Positions 1-6,839 of a DNA stretch of 13,004 bases are shown piece by piece. The DNA is taken from assembly GCA_007123015.1 (NCBI GenBank), contig SKSL01000227.1, positions 1 to 13,004 of the forward strand. The letters are read 5' to 3'. The notes below the pieces were generated by a model. It was not told the DNA's origin. It did not search any database and saw only the letters and a program-made list of their open reading frames with translations. The translations under genes were made by a program, and so were the position numbers. Origin of the DNA: Natronohydrobacter sp. (GTDB taxonomy: Bacteria > Pseudomonadota > Alphaproteobacteria > Rhodobacterales > Rhodobacteraceae). Within the stretch, counting starts at the first letter, position 1. Every line of letters begins with the position of its first letter.

Positions 1-1
1 G

Positions 2-763
2 CTGGAATTGCGCAAGGTCGCGACCCCGGATCGCGGCACGGTGCGGGGTTTGCGTGGCGTCGATCTGGTGTTGCGCGCGGGCACGATTACAGGGCTGGCA
101 GGGGTGTCGGGCAATGGGCAGTCGGCTTTGGCCGATCTGTTCGCAGGGCTGGAGCGGCCCGAGACTGGTGAAATGCGGATCGCAGGCGAAGTGCCCGCGC
201 AATGGTCGGTCACAGATGCGCTCGGCGCCGGGATCGCGCGCATCCCTGAAGATCGGCACAAGACTGGCACGATTGCCGATTTCACCCTGACCGAAAACGC
301 CATTCTGGAACGCTACCGCGCAGCCCCTTTCGCGCGGCGCGGCTGGCTGAACTGGGCTGCGGCGCGGGATTTCGCGCAATCGGTGATCCGCGCCTATGAT
401 GTGCGCTGTCCGGGGCCAGAGGCGCGCATCCGCCTGCTGTCCGGCGGGAATATGCAAAAGCTGATCCTTGGCCGCGCGATGGCGGGCAGCCCGCAGGTCA
501 TTCTGGCCAATCAGCCAGTCCGGGGGCTGGATATTGGCGCGATTACCTTTGTTCAGACGCAGTTGCTGGCCGCGCGGGACCGGGGCGCAGCGGTGTTGCT
601 GATTTCCGAGGATCTGGATGAAATCCTGACACTCTCGGACCAGATCCATGTGATCTCGGAAGGGCGTTTGTCACCTGCCTTCGCGCGCGGGACGATGAGT
701 GCTGCGGAACTGGGGCGCTGGATGGCGGGCGAAGGGTTTGGGCGGGGGCGCGATGCGGCTTGA
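2..763 (+). CDS. BMP/nucleoside-type ABC transporter, ATP-binding protein (C-terminal part; 5' end outside window)
   Basis: The reading frame is open from base 2, so the gene begins upstream and only the second nucleotide-binding domain is visible. It should energise import by the two permeases that follow. Visible motifs are a Walker A-like GVSGNGQS at 101-124, the ABC signature LLSGGNMQKL near 433-462, a Walker B region VILANQPVRGLD near 499-534, and an ISEDLDE switch region near 601-621. The usual catalytic Glu after Walker B is Gln, and the switch His is Glu. From family knowledge, these degenerate features are typical of the second domain of RbsA-like and BMP-class (YufO/NupO) ATPases, where the first domain does most of the hydrolysis. 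The substrate-binding lipoprotein is probably upstream, outside the window. The stop overlaps the next start by 11 bases. The family call is firm; the substrate is inferred only from the neighbouring deaminase. Confidence 0.9.
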   Translation: MELRKVATPDRGTVRGLRGVDLVLRAGTITGLAGVSGNGQSALADLFAGLERPETGEMRIAGEVPAQWSVTDALGAGIARIPEDRHKTGTIADFTLTENAILERYRAAPFARRGWLNWAAARDFAQSVIRAYDVRCPGPEARIRLLSGGNMQKLILGRAMAGSPQVILANQPVRGLDIGAITFVQTQLLAARDRGAAVLLISEDLDEILTLSDQIHVISEGRLSPAFARGTMSAAELGRWMAGEGFGRGRDAA

Positions 764-1802
764 AGTGATTGCACGGCCCTCACCGCTGCGGCTGATTGGC
801 TTTCCCGCCATTGCGCTGGGTTTGACCGTGCTTTTCGGATCGTCGCTGGCGCTGCTTGCCGGGGCCAATCCGTTCCAGACGCTGGGGCTGATCCTGCGCG
901 GGGCCGCCGGGTCGCAATTCGCGCTGTTGGAGACACTGAACCGGGCGACGCCGCTCATTTTCACGGGTTTGGCCGTTGCCGTCGCCTTCCGTGCGAAGCT
1001 GTGGAATATCGGCGCCGAAGCGCAGCTTTATGCGGGCGCGCTGATGGCGGTTCTGCTGGGAACCGGCGCGTTGGGCTGGCCTTCGGGACTGCTACTGCCC
1101 GCGATGGCAGGGGCGGCGATGCTGGCAGGGGCGTTGGTGCTGCTGGGGCCTGCGCTGTTGAAAACGAAACTGGGCGTGGATGAAGTCGTCACAACGCTTC
1201 TGTTCAACTTCATCATGCTTTTGTTCATTTCCATGCTGCTCGAAGGGCCATTGAAAGACCCGATGGGCATGGGCTGGCCGCAATCCTCGCGGCTGGTGCC
1301 AGAGGCGCGTTTGCCGCGCATTGTCGAAGGGCTGCGGCTGCATTGGGGGTTCGGTCTGGCGCTGATCGCGGCTGTGGTGGTCTGGGTGATCCAGTCGCGC
1401 ACGACCTTGGGCTATGAGATGCGCGCCGTGGGGCAGAACAAGCAGGCGGCGGAATTTGCGGGCATCCCGGTGGGTCGCGTGATCGTGAAAACCGCACTTC
1501 TGTCCGGCGGGCTGGCCGCGCTGGGCGGGTTTTCCGAGGTCGCGGGTCTGCGCGGAAACCTGACGCTCGATCTGTCACCGGGCTTTGGCTACACTGGGAT
1601 CATCGTTGCCATGCTGGCGCTCTTGAACCCGATTGGCGTGGTGATCAGCGCGATTTTCGTGGCGGGAGTCTTTGTGGGCGCGGACAGCATGAGCCGCGCG
1701 GCAGGGGTGCCGACCTATATCGCCAATATCATGCTGGCAACGGCGCTTCTGACGATGGTTCTGGCCATCGCGCTGACGCGTTTCAGAGTGCGGTGGGACT
1801 GA
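753..1802 (+). CDS. BMP/nucleoside-type ABC transporter permease 1 (YufP/NupP-like)
   Basis: A 349-residue inner-membrane permease of the BPD_transp_2 type, forming half of the transmembrane channel. Hydrophobic segments are seen near residues 14-37, 66-80, 91-106, 111-136, 145-163, 199-213, 247-263, 279-311 and 322-342. The stretch PLIFTGLAVAVAFRAKLWNI (67-86) is characteristic of the first permease of nucleoside/BMP transporters. The cytoplasmic segment at 220-238 (GYEMRAVGQN, then AAEFAGI) is the likely loop that contacts the ATPase. I chose the ATG at 753, which overlaps the ATPase gene by 11 bases and follows a G-rich stretch (GGGCGGGGG). An upstream in-frame TTG at 699 would add 18 residues inside the ATPase gene and is less likely. 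The permease 2 start follows after one base, which indicates coupled translation. The true substrate cannot be read from the permease sequence. Confidence 0.92.
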   Translation: MRLEVIARPSPLRLIGFPAIALGLTVLFGSSLALLAGANPFQTLGLILRGAAGSQFALLETLNRATPLIFTGLAVAVAFRAKLWNIGAEAQLYAGALMAVLLGTGALGWPSGLLLPAMAGAAMLAGALVLLGPALLKTKLGVDEVVTTLLFNFIMLLFISMLLEGPLKDPMGMGWPQSSRLVPEARLPRIVEGLRLHWGFGLALIAAVVVWVIQSRTTLGYEMRAVGQNKQAAEFAGIPVGRVIVKTALLSGGLAALGGFSEVAGLRGNLTLDLSPGFGYTGIIVAMLALLNPIGVVISAIFVAGVFVGADSMSRAAGVPTYIANIMLATALLTMVLAIALTRFRVRWD

Positions 1803-1803
1803 T

Positions 1804-2751
1804 ATGGGCGAAATTCTGGAAATCCTTCTCTCGGCAAGCTTTTGGGCGGCAGTGATCCGCATCGCCTCGCCCCTGATCTTTGCCACGATGGGGGAATTGA
1901 TCTGCGAACGCGCGGGCGTGCTGAACCTTGGCATCGAGGGGATCATGGTCGTGGGCGCATTCGCGGGTTGGATGACGGTCTATTCTGGCGGGGGCCTATG
2001 GACTGGCGTGCTGGTGGCCATGCTGGCGGGGATGCTGTTTGGCCTGCTGCATGGCACGCTGACGGTGCCATTCGGGCTAAGCCAGCACGTCGTGGGGCTG
2101 GGGATCACGCTTCTGGCCACGGCCAGCGCCTATTTCGCCTATCGTCTGGCTTTGCCGCGCGTCACGACCCCGCCGCGGATCGAGGCGTTTCAGCCGCTGC
2201 CCATCCCGATCCTGTCCGAGTTGCCGCTGATCGGCCCCGCGCTGTTCAACCAGACACCGCTGACCTATCTGGCCTTTGCGCTGGTCGGCGTCGTGTCCTT
2301 TGTGCTGTTCCGGACACCACTGGGTCTGGCCATTCGCGCGGCGGGCGAAAATCCGGCGGCAGTGGCGGCGCAGGGGCTGTCGGTCACGGCGCTGCGCATG
2401 GGGGCCGTGATGGTCGGGTCCGGGCTGATGGCGGTGGGGGGCGCGTTCCTGACCATGTCGGCATTCAACTCGTTTTTCTTCGAGATGGTCAATGGACGCG
2501 GCTGGATCTGCATCGCACTTGTCGTTTTTGGCGCCTGGATGCCGGGCAAGGCGCTTCTGGGCGCGGTGTTGTTTGGCATGTTCGACGCGCTGCAAATCCG
2601 GCTGCAACAGACCAGCATCGGCGCGGATATGCCCTATCAGATCTTCCTGATGATGCCTTTCGTGCTGTCCATCCTCGCGCTGGTGATCATGTCGCGCCGC
2701 GCCTCGGTGCCTGCCGCGCTGATGGTGCCATTCAATAAAGGAGAGCGCTGA
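1804..2751 (+). CDS. BMP/nucleoside-type ABC transporter permease 2 (YufQ/NupQ-like)
   Basis: A 315-residue inner-membrane permease, the partner of the preceding one. The N-terminal segment ERAGVLNLGIEGIMVVGA (35-52) is the hallmark of the second permease in BMP-class nucleoside importers. The ATPase-contact loop is visible at 174-192 (GLAIRAAGEN, then AAVAAQGL). Hydrophobic segments are found near 12-28, 45-60, 66-85, 95-113, 152-169, 199-219, 234-260 and 278-296. The start is ATG one base after the previous stop, with a weak GGTGGGA ribosome-binding site at 1792-1798. The stop TGA shares one base with the ATG of the deaminase gene (TGATG), so the transporter and deaminase are translationally linked. 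That linkage is the main reason for inferring that the transporter brings in a substrate for the deaminase, or a nucleoside from which it is released. Confidence 0.92.
   Translation: MGEILEILLSASFWAAVIRIASPLIFATMGELICERAGVLNLGIEGIMVVGAFAGWMTVYSGGGLWTGVLVAMLAGMLFGLLHGTLTVPFGLSQHVVGLGITLLATASAYFAYRLALPRVTTPPRIEAFQPLPIPILSELPLIGPALFNQTPLTYLAFALVGVVSFVLFRTPLGLAIRAAGENPAAVAAQGLSVTALRMGAVMVGSGLMAVGGAFLTMSAFNSFFFEMVNGRGWICIALVVFGAWMPGKALLGAVLFGMFDALQIRLQQTSIGADMPYQIFLMMPFVLSILALVIMSRRASVPAALMVPFNKGER
2738..2743 (+). promoter_or_regulatory. Strong ribosome-binding site of the deaminase gene
   Basis: AAGGAG lies seven bases before the ATG at 2751, inside the end of the permease 2 gene. It is a much better Shine-Dalgarno match than those of the two permeases. 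This fixes the start and suggests that the soluble enzyme is made in higher amounts than the membrane components from the same message. Confidence 0.75.
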
Positions 2752-4019
2752 TGTTCGATCTGATCGTGAAGGGCGGCACGCTGCCTGATGGGCGTGTGGC
2801 CGATATCGGGATCAGGGGCGACCGGATTGCGGCTGTGGACCGGCTGGACGGGGCCGAGGCCGGACAGGTGATCGACGCGGCCGGCGATCTGGTCAGCCCG
2901 CCCTTTGTCGATCCGCATTTCCATATGGACGCAACGCTCAGCTACGGCATACCGCGCATCAACCAGTCGGGCACGCTGCTGGAAGGGATCGCGCTTTGGG
3001 GCGAGTTGAAGGCGATCGCCACAATTGACGAGATGAAGGCCCGCGCGCTCGACTATTGCGACTGGGCCGTCAGCATGGGCCTGCTGGCTGTGCGCACCCA
3101 TGTCGATACGTGCGATCCTGACCTGAAAGGCGTGCAGGCGCTTCTGGATGTGCGCGAGACAGTGCGCCCCTATCTGGACCTGCAATTGGTGGCCTTCCCG
3201 CAGGACGGGCTTTTCCGCGACCCGAAAGCGCAGGCCCAGACGCTGCGCGCGCTGGATATGGGTGTCGATGTGGTCGGCGGCATCCCGCATTTCGAGCGGA
3301 CCATGGAGGACGGACACGCGTCGGTCCAGGCGCTCTGCCGGATCGCGGCGGAACGCGGTCTGCCGATTGATCTGCATTGCGATGAAACCGACGATCCGAT
3401 GTCGCGCCATATCGAGACGCTCGCGTCCGAGGTGATCCGCCATGGCTTGCAGGGGCGCGCGACCGGATCGCATCTGACCTCGATGCATTCGATGGATAAT
3501 TACTATGTATCCAAGCTGATACCCATGATCGCGGAAGCACAGGTCGCGGCCCTGCCCAATCCGCTGATCAATATCGTGGTTCAGGGCCGCCATGACACAT
3601 TCCCGAAACGTCGCGGGCTGACACGTGTCAAGGAATTGCGCGCGCAGGGCATAACAGTCGGCTGGGGACAGGATTGCGTGCTTGATCCGTGGTATCCGCT
3701 GGGCACTGCCGATATGCTGGATGTGGCTTTCATGGGGTTGCATGTCGCGCAGATGACCCATCCTGATGAAATGCGCGCCTGTTTCGATATGGTGACTGTG
3801 CAGAATGCCCGCATCATGGGGCTGGCCGAGTATGGGCTTGCGCCGGGGTCTCTGGCGTCGCTGGTCGTGCTCGATGCGGCCCACCCGGTTGAAGCCCTGC
3901 GCCTGCGCGCAGATCGGCTGGCGGTGATTGCCAAGGGTAAACTGGTTGCGCAGGCTGCGCGGCGCAGAGCTTGCCTGACGCTACCGGCACGGCCTGATCA
4001 GGTCAGTCGGCGGCACTGA
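2751..4019 (+). CDS. CodA-like cytosine deaminase, candidate 5-methylcytosine deaminase
   Basis: A 422-residue cytoplasmic amidohydrolase, close to E. coli CodA (about 427) in length and colinear with it. It is expected to deaminate a cytosine-type base to the uracil-type base and ammonia. By comparison with CodA as I remember it, metal ligands are H56 and H58 (DPHFH), H209 and D308, with E212 as catalytic acid/base (HCDETDD), H241 (SHLTSMHS) and substrate-contact Q151 (AFPQDG). The CodA motif GHDDVFDPWYP reads GQDCVLDPWYP here, so the residue matching Asp314 is Cys309 (codon 3675-3677). From established work, loss of Asp314 marks CodA relatives that accept 5-methylcytosine, yielding thymine. 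The family is near certain and the changed specificity is an inference. The gene is coupled to transporter permeases upstream. Other options are plain cytosine, isocytosine or another substituted pyrimidine. I give no gene symbol because codA would imply cytosine specificity. Confidence 0.9.
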   Translation: MFDLIVKGGTLPDGRVADIGIRGDRIAAVDRLDGAEAGQVIDAAGDLVSPPFVDPHFHMDATLSYGIPRINQSGTLLEGIALWGELKAIATIDEMKARALDYCDWAVSMGLLAVRTHVDTCDPDLKGVQALLDVRETVRPYLDLQLVAFPQDGLFRDPKAQAQTLRALDMGVDVVGGIPHFERTMEDGHASVQALCRIAAERGLPIDLHCDETDDPMSRHIETLASEVIRHGLQGRATGSHLTSMHSMDNYYVSKLIPMIAEAQVAALPNPLINIVVQGRHDTFPKRRGLTRVKELRAQGITVGWGQDCVLDPWYPLGTADMLDVAFMGLHVAQMTHPDEMRACFDMVTVQNARIMGLAEYGLAPGSLASLVVLDAAHPVEALRLRADRLAVIAKGKLVAQAARRRACLTLPARPDQVSRRH

Positions 4020-4124
4020 TGCTTGAAAAAACTGCTCTCGGCTGACAAGTCTCATTAAACGCCGCTTTACCTTTGGGATATATGTTCGATCTGAAATATC
4101 GGGCGGCGGATCCGAAATGCAGAA
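4020..4124 (+). promoter_or_regulatory. Intergenic region with probable promoter of the hybrid kinase gene
   Basis: This 105-base gap is visibly richer in A+T than its surroundings, for example around 4021-4100 with TTGAAAAAA at 4023-4031 and GGGATATATG at 4075-4084. This suggests a promoter for the kinase gene, but no pair of elements has both good sequence and 16-18 base spacing, so I do not name -35 and -10 boxes. I see no convincing terminator for the upstream operon; the palindrome CCTGATCAGG at 3993-4002 lies inside the deaminase gene and has no T-run. Read-through from the deaminase operon remains possible. Confidence 0.3.
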
Positions 4125-6821
4125 ATGACTGAATTGACCACTGCGGCAAACCCACTGGACCTTCCTGACACTGCGCAGATATGGCTTGACGCGTTACCCG
4201 ATGCTGCCTGCCTTGTCGATGTTGAGCTGCAGATCTGGCAGGCCAATTCTGCGTTTCAAGCGAAGTTGAACTGGGAAAAAGGTCAGCACCTGCCCGATCT
4301 GGTCCCGTCAAGCGATCACGGGACACTCAGTGACGCTCTGGCTCAACTGATCGCCACTGGCCAACATCAGACAGTCAGAACCCGAAGCAGCGATCAAAAC
4401 GGGTTTGACTGTGATCAGACTTGGCATCTTGCATGGCTGGTCCCGTCCAAGGTGGTCCTGTGCACAACGCGCGAGTCATTCGGTGGTAAGGATCGGCTTC
4501 AGCAGGTCTGTGCCTCTATGCCCTATGGCCTTGCCGTTTTCGATGCAGACGGGCGGCTGACGCTATGTAACGATGCGTTACGCGACTTGCAAAAACCGAT
4601 CAGCGATCTGATCCGTCCGGGCGTGCATCTGCGCGACGTGTTGCAAGCAGGGCTTGAACGTGCGTTCTACCTCGATGGTCTTGAAAACGGCGAGGAATGG
4701 ATCCGGCAACACCTGCAGGCCGCGACGCCAACAGGTAGCGACGTGGTGCTTGCCCTTGCGGGCGGGCGATGGCTGCGCGTCTTGACCTATCCTGCACCCG
4801 ATGGTGGGCGTATCGGTCTGAATTTCGACGTGACGGAACAGATCCGGGCGCAGCAACGCCTGGAGCAGGCGGAACGCAACACGGAACGCGCGCGCGGGCG
4901 CCTTGCTTCGGCAATTGAAGCACTGGAAGACGGGTTTGTCCTGTTCGGTCCGGAAGACTGTCTGATTCTGGCCAATGAACGCTACCGCGCCTTGCACGCG
5001 CCGATCCGCGACCAGATCACCCCCGGGGCGCGGTTCGAAGACATCTTGCGCGCGGGTCTGGCCTGTCAGCTCTTCCCCGAAGCAGTGGGTCGAGAAGAGG
5101 ACTGGCTGGCGCGCAATCTTGCCCTGCCACCCCCTGAGGGGCATGAGCTGGAAGTGGCCTTTGCAGATGGGCGCTGGGTCCGGATTGTTGAACGCCCAAC
5201 CCCGGAAGGGGGACGGGTTGGGCTACGGATCGATATCACGAAACTCGTCGCAAGCCGCCAGCGCGCCGAGATCGCCGAAGCCGAAGCGCGCAGATCCCGC
5301 GAGCGTCTGGCCGCTGCCATCGAAGCCTTGCAGGACGGTTTTGTGTTATTCGATGCGCAGGACCGTTTGGTCCTGTTCAACCGCCGGATGCGCGAATTGT
5401 ATCCGAAAGCGGCCGCAACGCTCGCGCCGGGTATTTCCTTCGAGCAATTCCTGCGCCTGGCGATGGCGTCTGGCGAAATCGCCGATGCTGCGGGCCGCGA
5501 GGAGGACTGGCTCCTGGACCGCTTGCGGCAGCATGATGATTTTCAGGGCATGGTGGAACAGCATCTGACGGATGGTCGCGTCATGCGCATCTATGACAGC
5601 CCGACGTCAGATGGGGGCTGGGTCGGGCTTCGGACTGATGTGACCGAGCTGCATCAGGCGCGCGCGCGGGCCGAAGCCGCCAATCTGGCAAAATCCGAAT
5701 TTCTGTCGAACATGAGCCATGAGATACGAACGCCATTGAATGGTATTCTGGGAATGGCGGATTTGCTAAGCGAAACCACGCTCGACACTGAACAAAGCGG
5801 CATGCTGGACACGATCCGCGAGTCCGGCTGGAGCCTGTTAGCGCTGCTCAACGATATTCTGGATCTGGCGCGTGTCGAATCCGGCAAAATGACGTTGGAA
5901 TCGCGTCGCTTCGATCTGGCCGCGCTGATTGAGCGCGTGAAGGCCCTGCACGATGCGACGGCGCGGGCCAAGGGCATTGAGTTCAGCCTTGATCTTGCGC
6001 CGGGGCTTGCACGGTTCCGGATCGGGGATGAGACCCGCCTAGCGCAGATTTTGCATAATGTCCTTGGCAATGCTGTGAAATTCACCAATGCCGGGTCTGT
6101 GCATCTGGCGCTGCATGAGCGCGATGCCGGGGGGCTGGTGTTCAAGATCACTGATACCGGGATCGGTATGACAGAGGCACAATGCGCGCATGTCTTCGAG
6201 CCCTTTCAGCAGGCCGATGCCGGGACCACGCGGAAATTCGGCGGCACAGGGCTTGGCATGTCCATTGTACGCCGTCTTGTGGACATGATGCAGGGCAGCC
6301 TGACAGTTTCCAGCAGCCTTGGGGAAGGGACGCAGGTCACCCTGACCCTGCCTGTGCCTGCGGCTGGACCCGAGGACATTTTGTCTGATGCGCTGGCCGT
6401 GCAGGGCGATGTGCCCGCTCTGCCGCGCAGGCGGCATTCGGTTCTTGTCGCAGATGATAACGAGGTCAATTGCCGGATTCTTACGGCGATGCTTGGCAAG
6501 TTGGGCCTGCATGTGGAGATTGCGCGCGACGGGGTCGAGGCCTGCGAGATCGCGCGGCACAGGGATTTCGAGCTGATCTTGCTCGACGTCTCGATGCCCG
6601 TGATGGGCGGGGTCGAGGCCTTGGCCCAGATCCGGGATGATCACGCAGGGCACGGGCCGGCCATGCCCCGGGCGATTGCTGTCACAGCGAATGCCATGAC
6701 CGAGCAGGTCGCCGAATATCGCGCGGCGGGGTTTGACGATGTGGTGCCCAAACCTGTCCGCCGCGATGCTTTGCGCGCAGCTATCCTGCGCCAACTTCCT
6801 GCTCTCCGCGCGGCAGAGTGA
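4125..6821 (+). CDS. Soluble hybrid sensor histidine kinase with three tandem PAS modules and a receiver domain
   Basis: An 898-residue multidomain signalling protein. Residues about 20-115 may be a degenerate PAS domain. Three PAS-like modules then follow, starting near 124, 259 and 394. The kinase core comprises the dimerisation/phosphoacceptor domain with H532 (SHEIRTPLNG) and the ATPase domain with N-box N649, G1 DTGIGM (677-682) and G2 GGTGLGMS (706-713). A receiver domain at about 771-893 has acidic D777/D778, phosphoacceptor D821, T854 and K876. I see no signal peptide or membrane segment, so it should sense a cytoplasmic signal. There is no Hpt domain, so phosphate would pass to a separate phosphotransfer protein. 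The ATG at 4125 lacks a clear Shine-Dalgarno sequence but is the first in-frame start, and the protein matches the expected pattern from there. No response regulator gene is adjacent, so its pathway is unknown. Confidence 0.93.
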   Translation: MTELTTAANPLDLPDTAQIWLDALPDAACLVDVELQIWQANSAFQAKLNWEKGQHLPDLVPSSDHGTLSDALAQLIATGQHQTVRTRSSDQNGFDCDQTWHLAWLVPSKVVLCTTRESFGGKDRLQQVCASMPYGLAVFDADGRLTLCNDALRDLQKPISDLIRPGVHLRDVLQAGLERAFYLDGLENGEEWIRQHLQAATPTGSDVVLALAGGRWLRVLTYPAPDGGRIGLNFDVTEQIRAQQRLEQAERNTERARGRLASAIEALEDGFVLFGPEDCLILANERYRALHAPIRDQITPGARFEDILRAGLACQLFPEAVGREEDWLARNLALPPPEGHELEVAFADGRWVRIVERPTPEGGRVGLRIDITKLVASRQRAEIAEAEARRSRERLAAAIEALQDGFVLFDAQDRLVLFNRRMRELYPKAAATLAPGISFEQFLRLAMASGEIADAAGREEDWLLDRLRQHDDFQGMVEQHLTDGRVMRIYDSPTSDGGWVGLRTDVTELHQARARAEAANLAKSEFLSNMSHEIRTPLNGILGMADLLSETTLDTEQSGMLDTIRESGWSLLALLNDILDLARVESGKMTLESRRFDLAALIERVKALHDATARAKGIEFSLDLAPGLARFRIGDETRLAQILHNVLGNAVKFTNAGSVHLALHERDAGGLVFKITDTGIGMTEAQCAHVFEPFQQADAGTTRKFGGTGLGMSIVRRLVDMMQGSLTVSSSLGEGTQVTLTLPVPAAGPEDILSDALAVQGDVPALPRRRHSVLVADDNEVNCRILTAMLGKLGLHVEIARDGVEACEIARHRDFELILLDVSMPVMGGVEALAQIRDDHAGHGPAMPRAIAVTANAMTEQVAEYRAAGFDDVVPKPVRRDALRAAILRQLPALRAAE
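4494..5708 (+). repeat. Three diverged tandem 405-base coding repeats (PAS modules) in the hybrid kinase
   Basis: Landmarks recur at exactly 135-residue intervals: YGLAVF at 134-139, DGFVLF at 269-274 and DGFVLF at 404-409; the Trp of EEW/EDW at 192, 327 and 462; and the GR of GRW, GRW and GRV at 214, 349 and 484. Modules 2 and 3 share a helix beginning AIEAL and the motif GREEDWL. Each module ends in a (V/I)GL..D(V/I)T block before a helical linker; the last linker leads into the kinase core. The exact register without gaps suggests duplication of a complete module. It is a protein-level repeat; the DNA copies are diverged. Confidence 0.85.
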
Positions 6822-6839
6822 GCAAGTCGCGTCCGCGCG

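Noticed and set aside
1842..2738. 298-codon open frame in a second plus-strand frame inside permease 2
   Set aside because: The translation is Gly/Arg/Asp-rich and lacks hydrophobic segments or motifs. It is a frame-shifted shadow of the permease.
2637..3884. Open frame of 415 codons on the minus strand opposite the deaminase
   Set aside because: The plus-strand protein has clear family motifs and operon context. The antisense translation is rich in His, Arg and Gln with no recognisable motif, as expected for the reverse of a G+C-rich gene.
3993..4002. Palindrome CCTGATCAGG as a terminator of the deaminase operon
   Set aside because: It lies inside the deaminase coding region, has no loop to spare and no following T-run.
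4117..4128. Mini-ORF ATG CAG AAA TGA overlapping the kinase start codon
   Set aside because: It is only three codons with no ribosome-binding site; such a chance overlap is common. A leader role cannot be supported from the sequence.
6803..6819. Palindromic core CCGCGCGG flanked by CTCT and AGAG at the end of the kinase gene, as a terminator between the convergent kinase and tex genes
   Set aside because: The palindrome has a bulge and no T-run on either strand, and runs of CG are frequent in this G+C-rich DNA.
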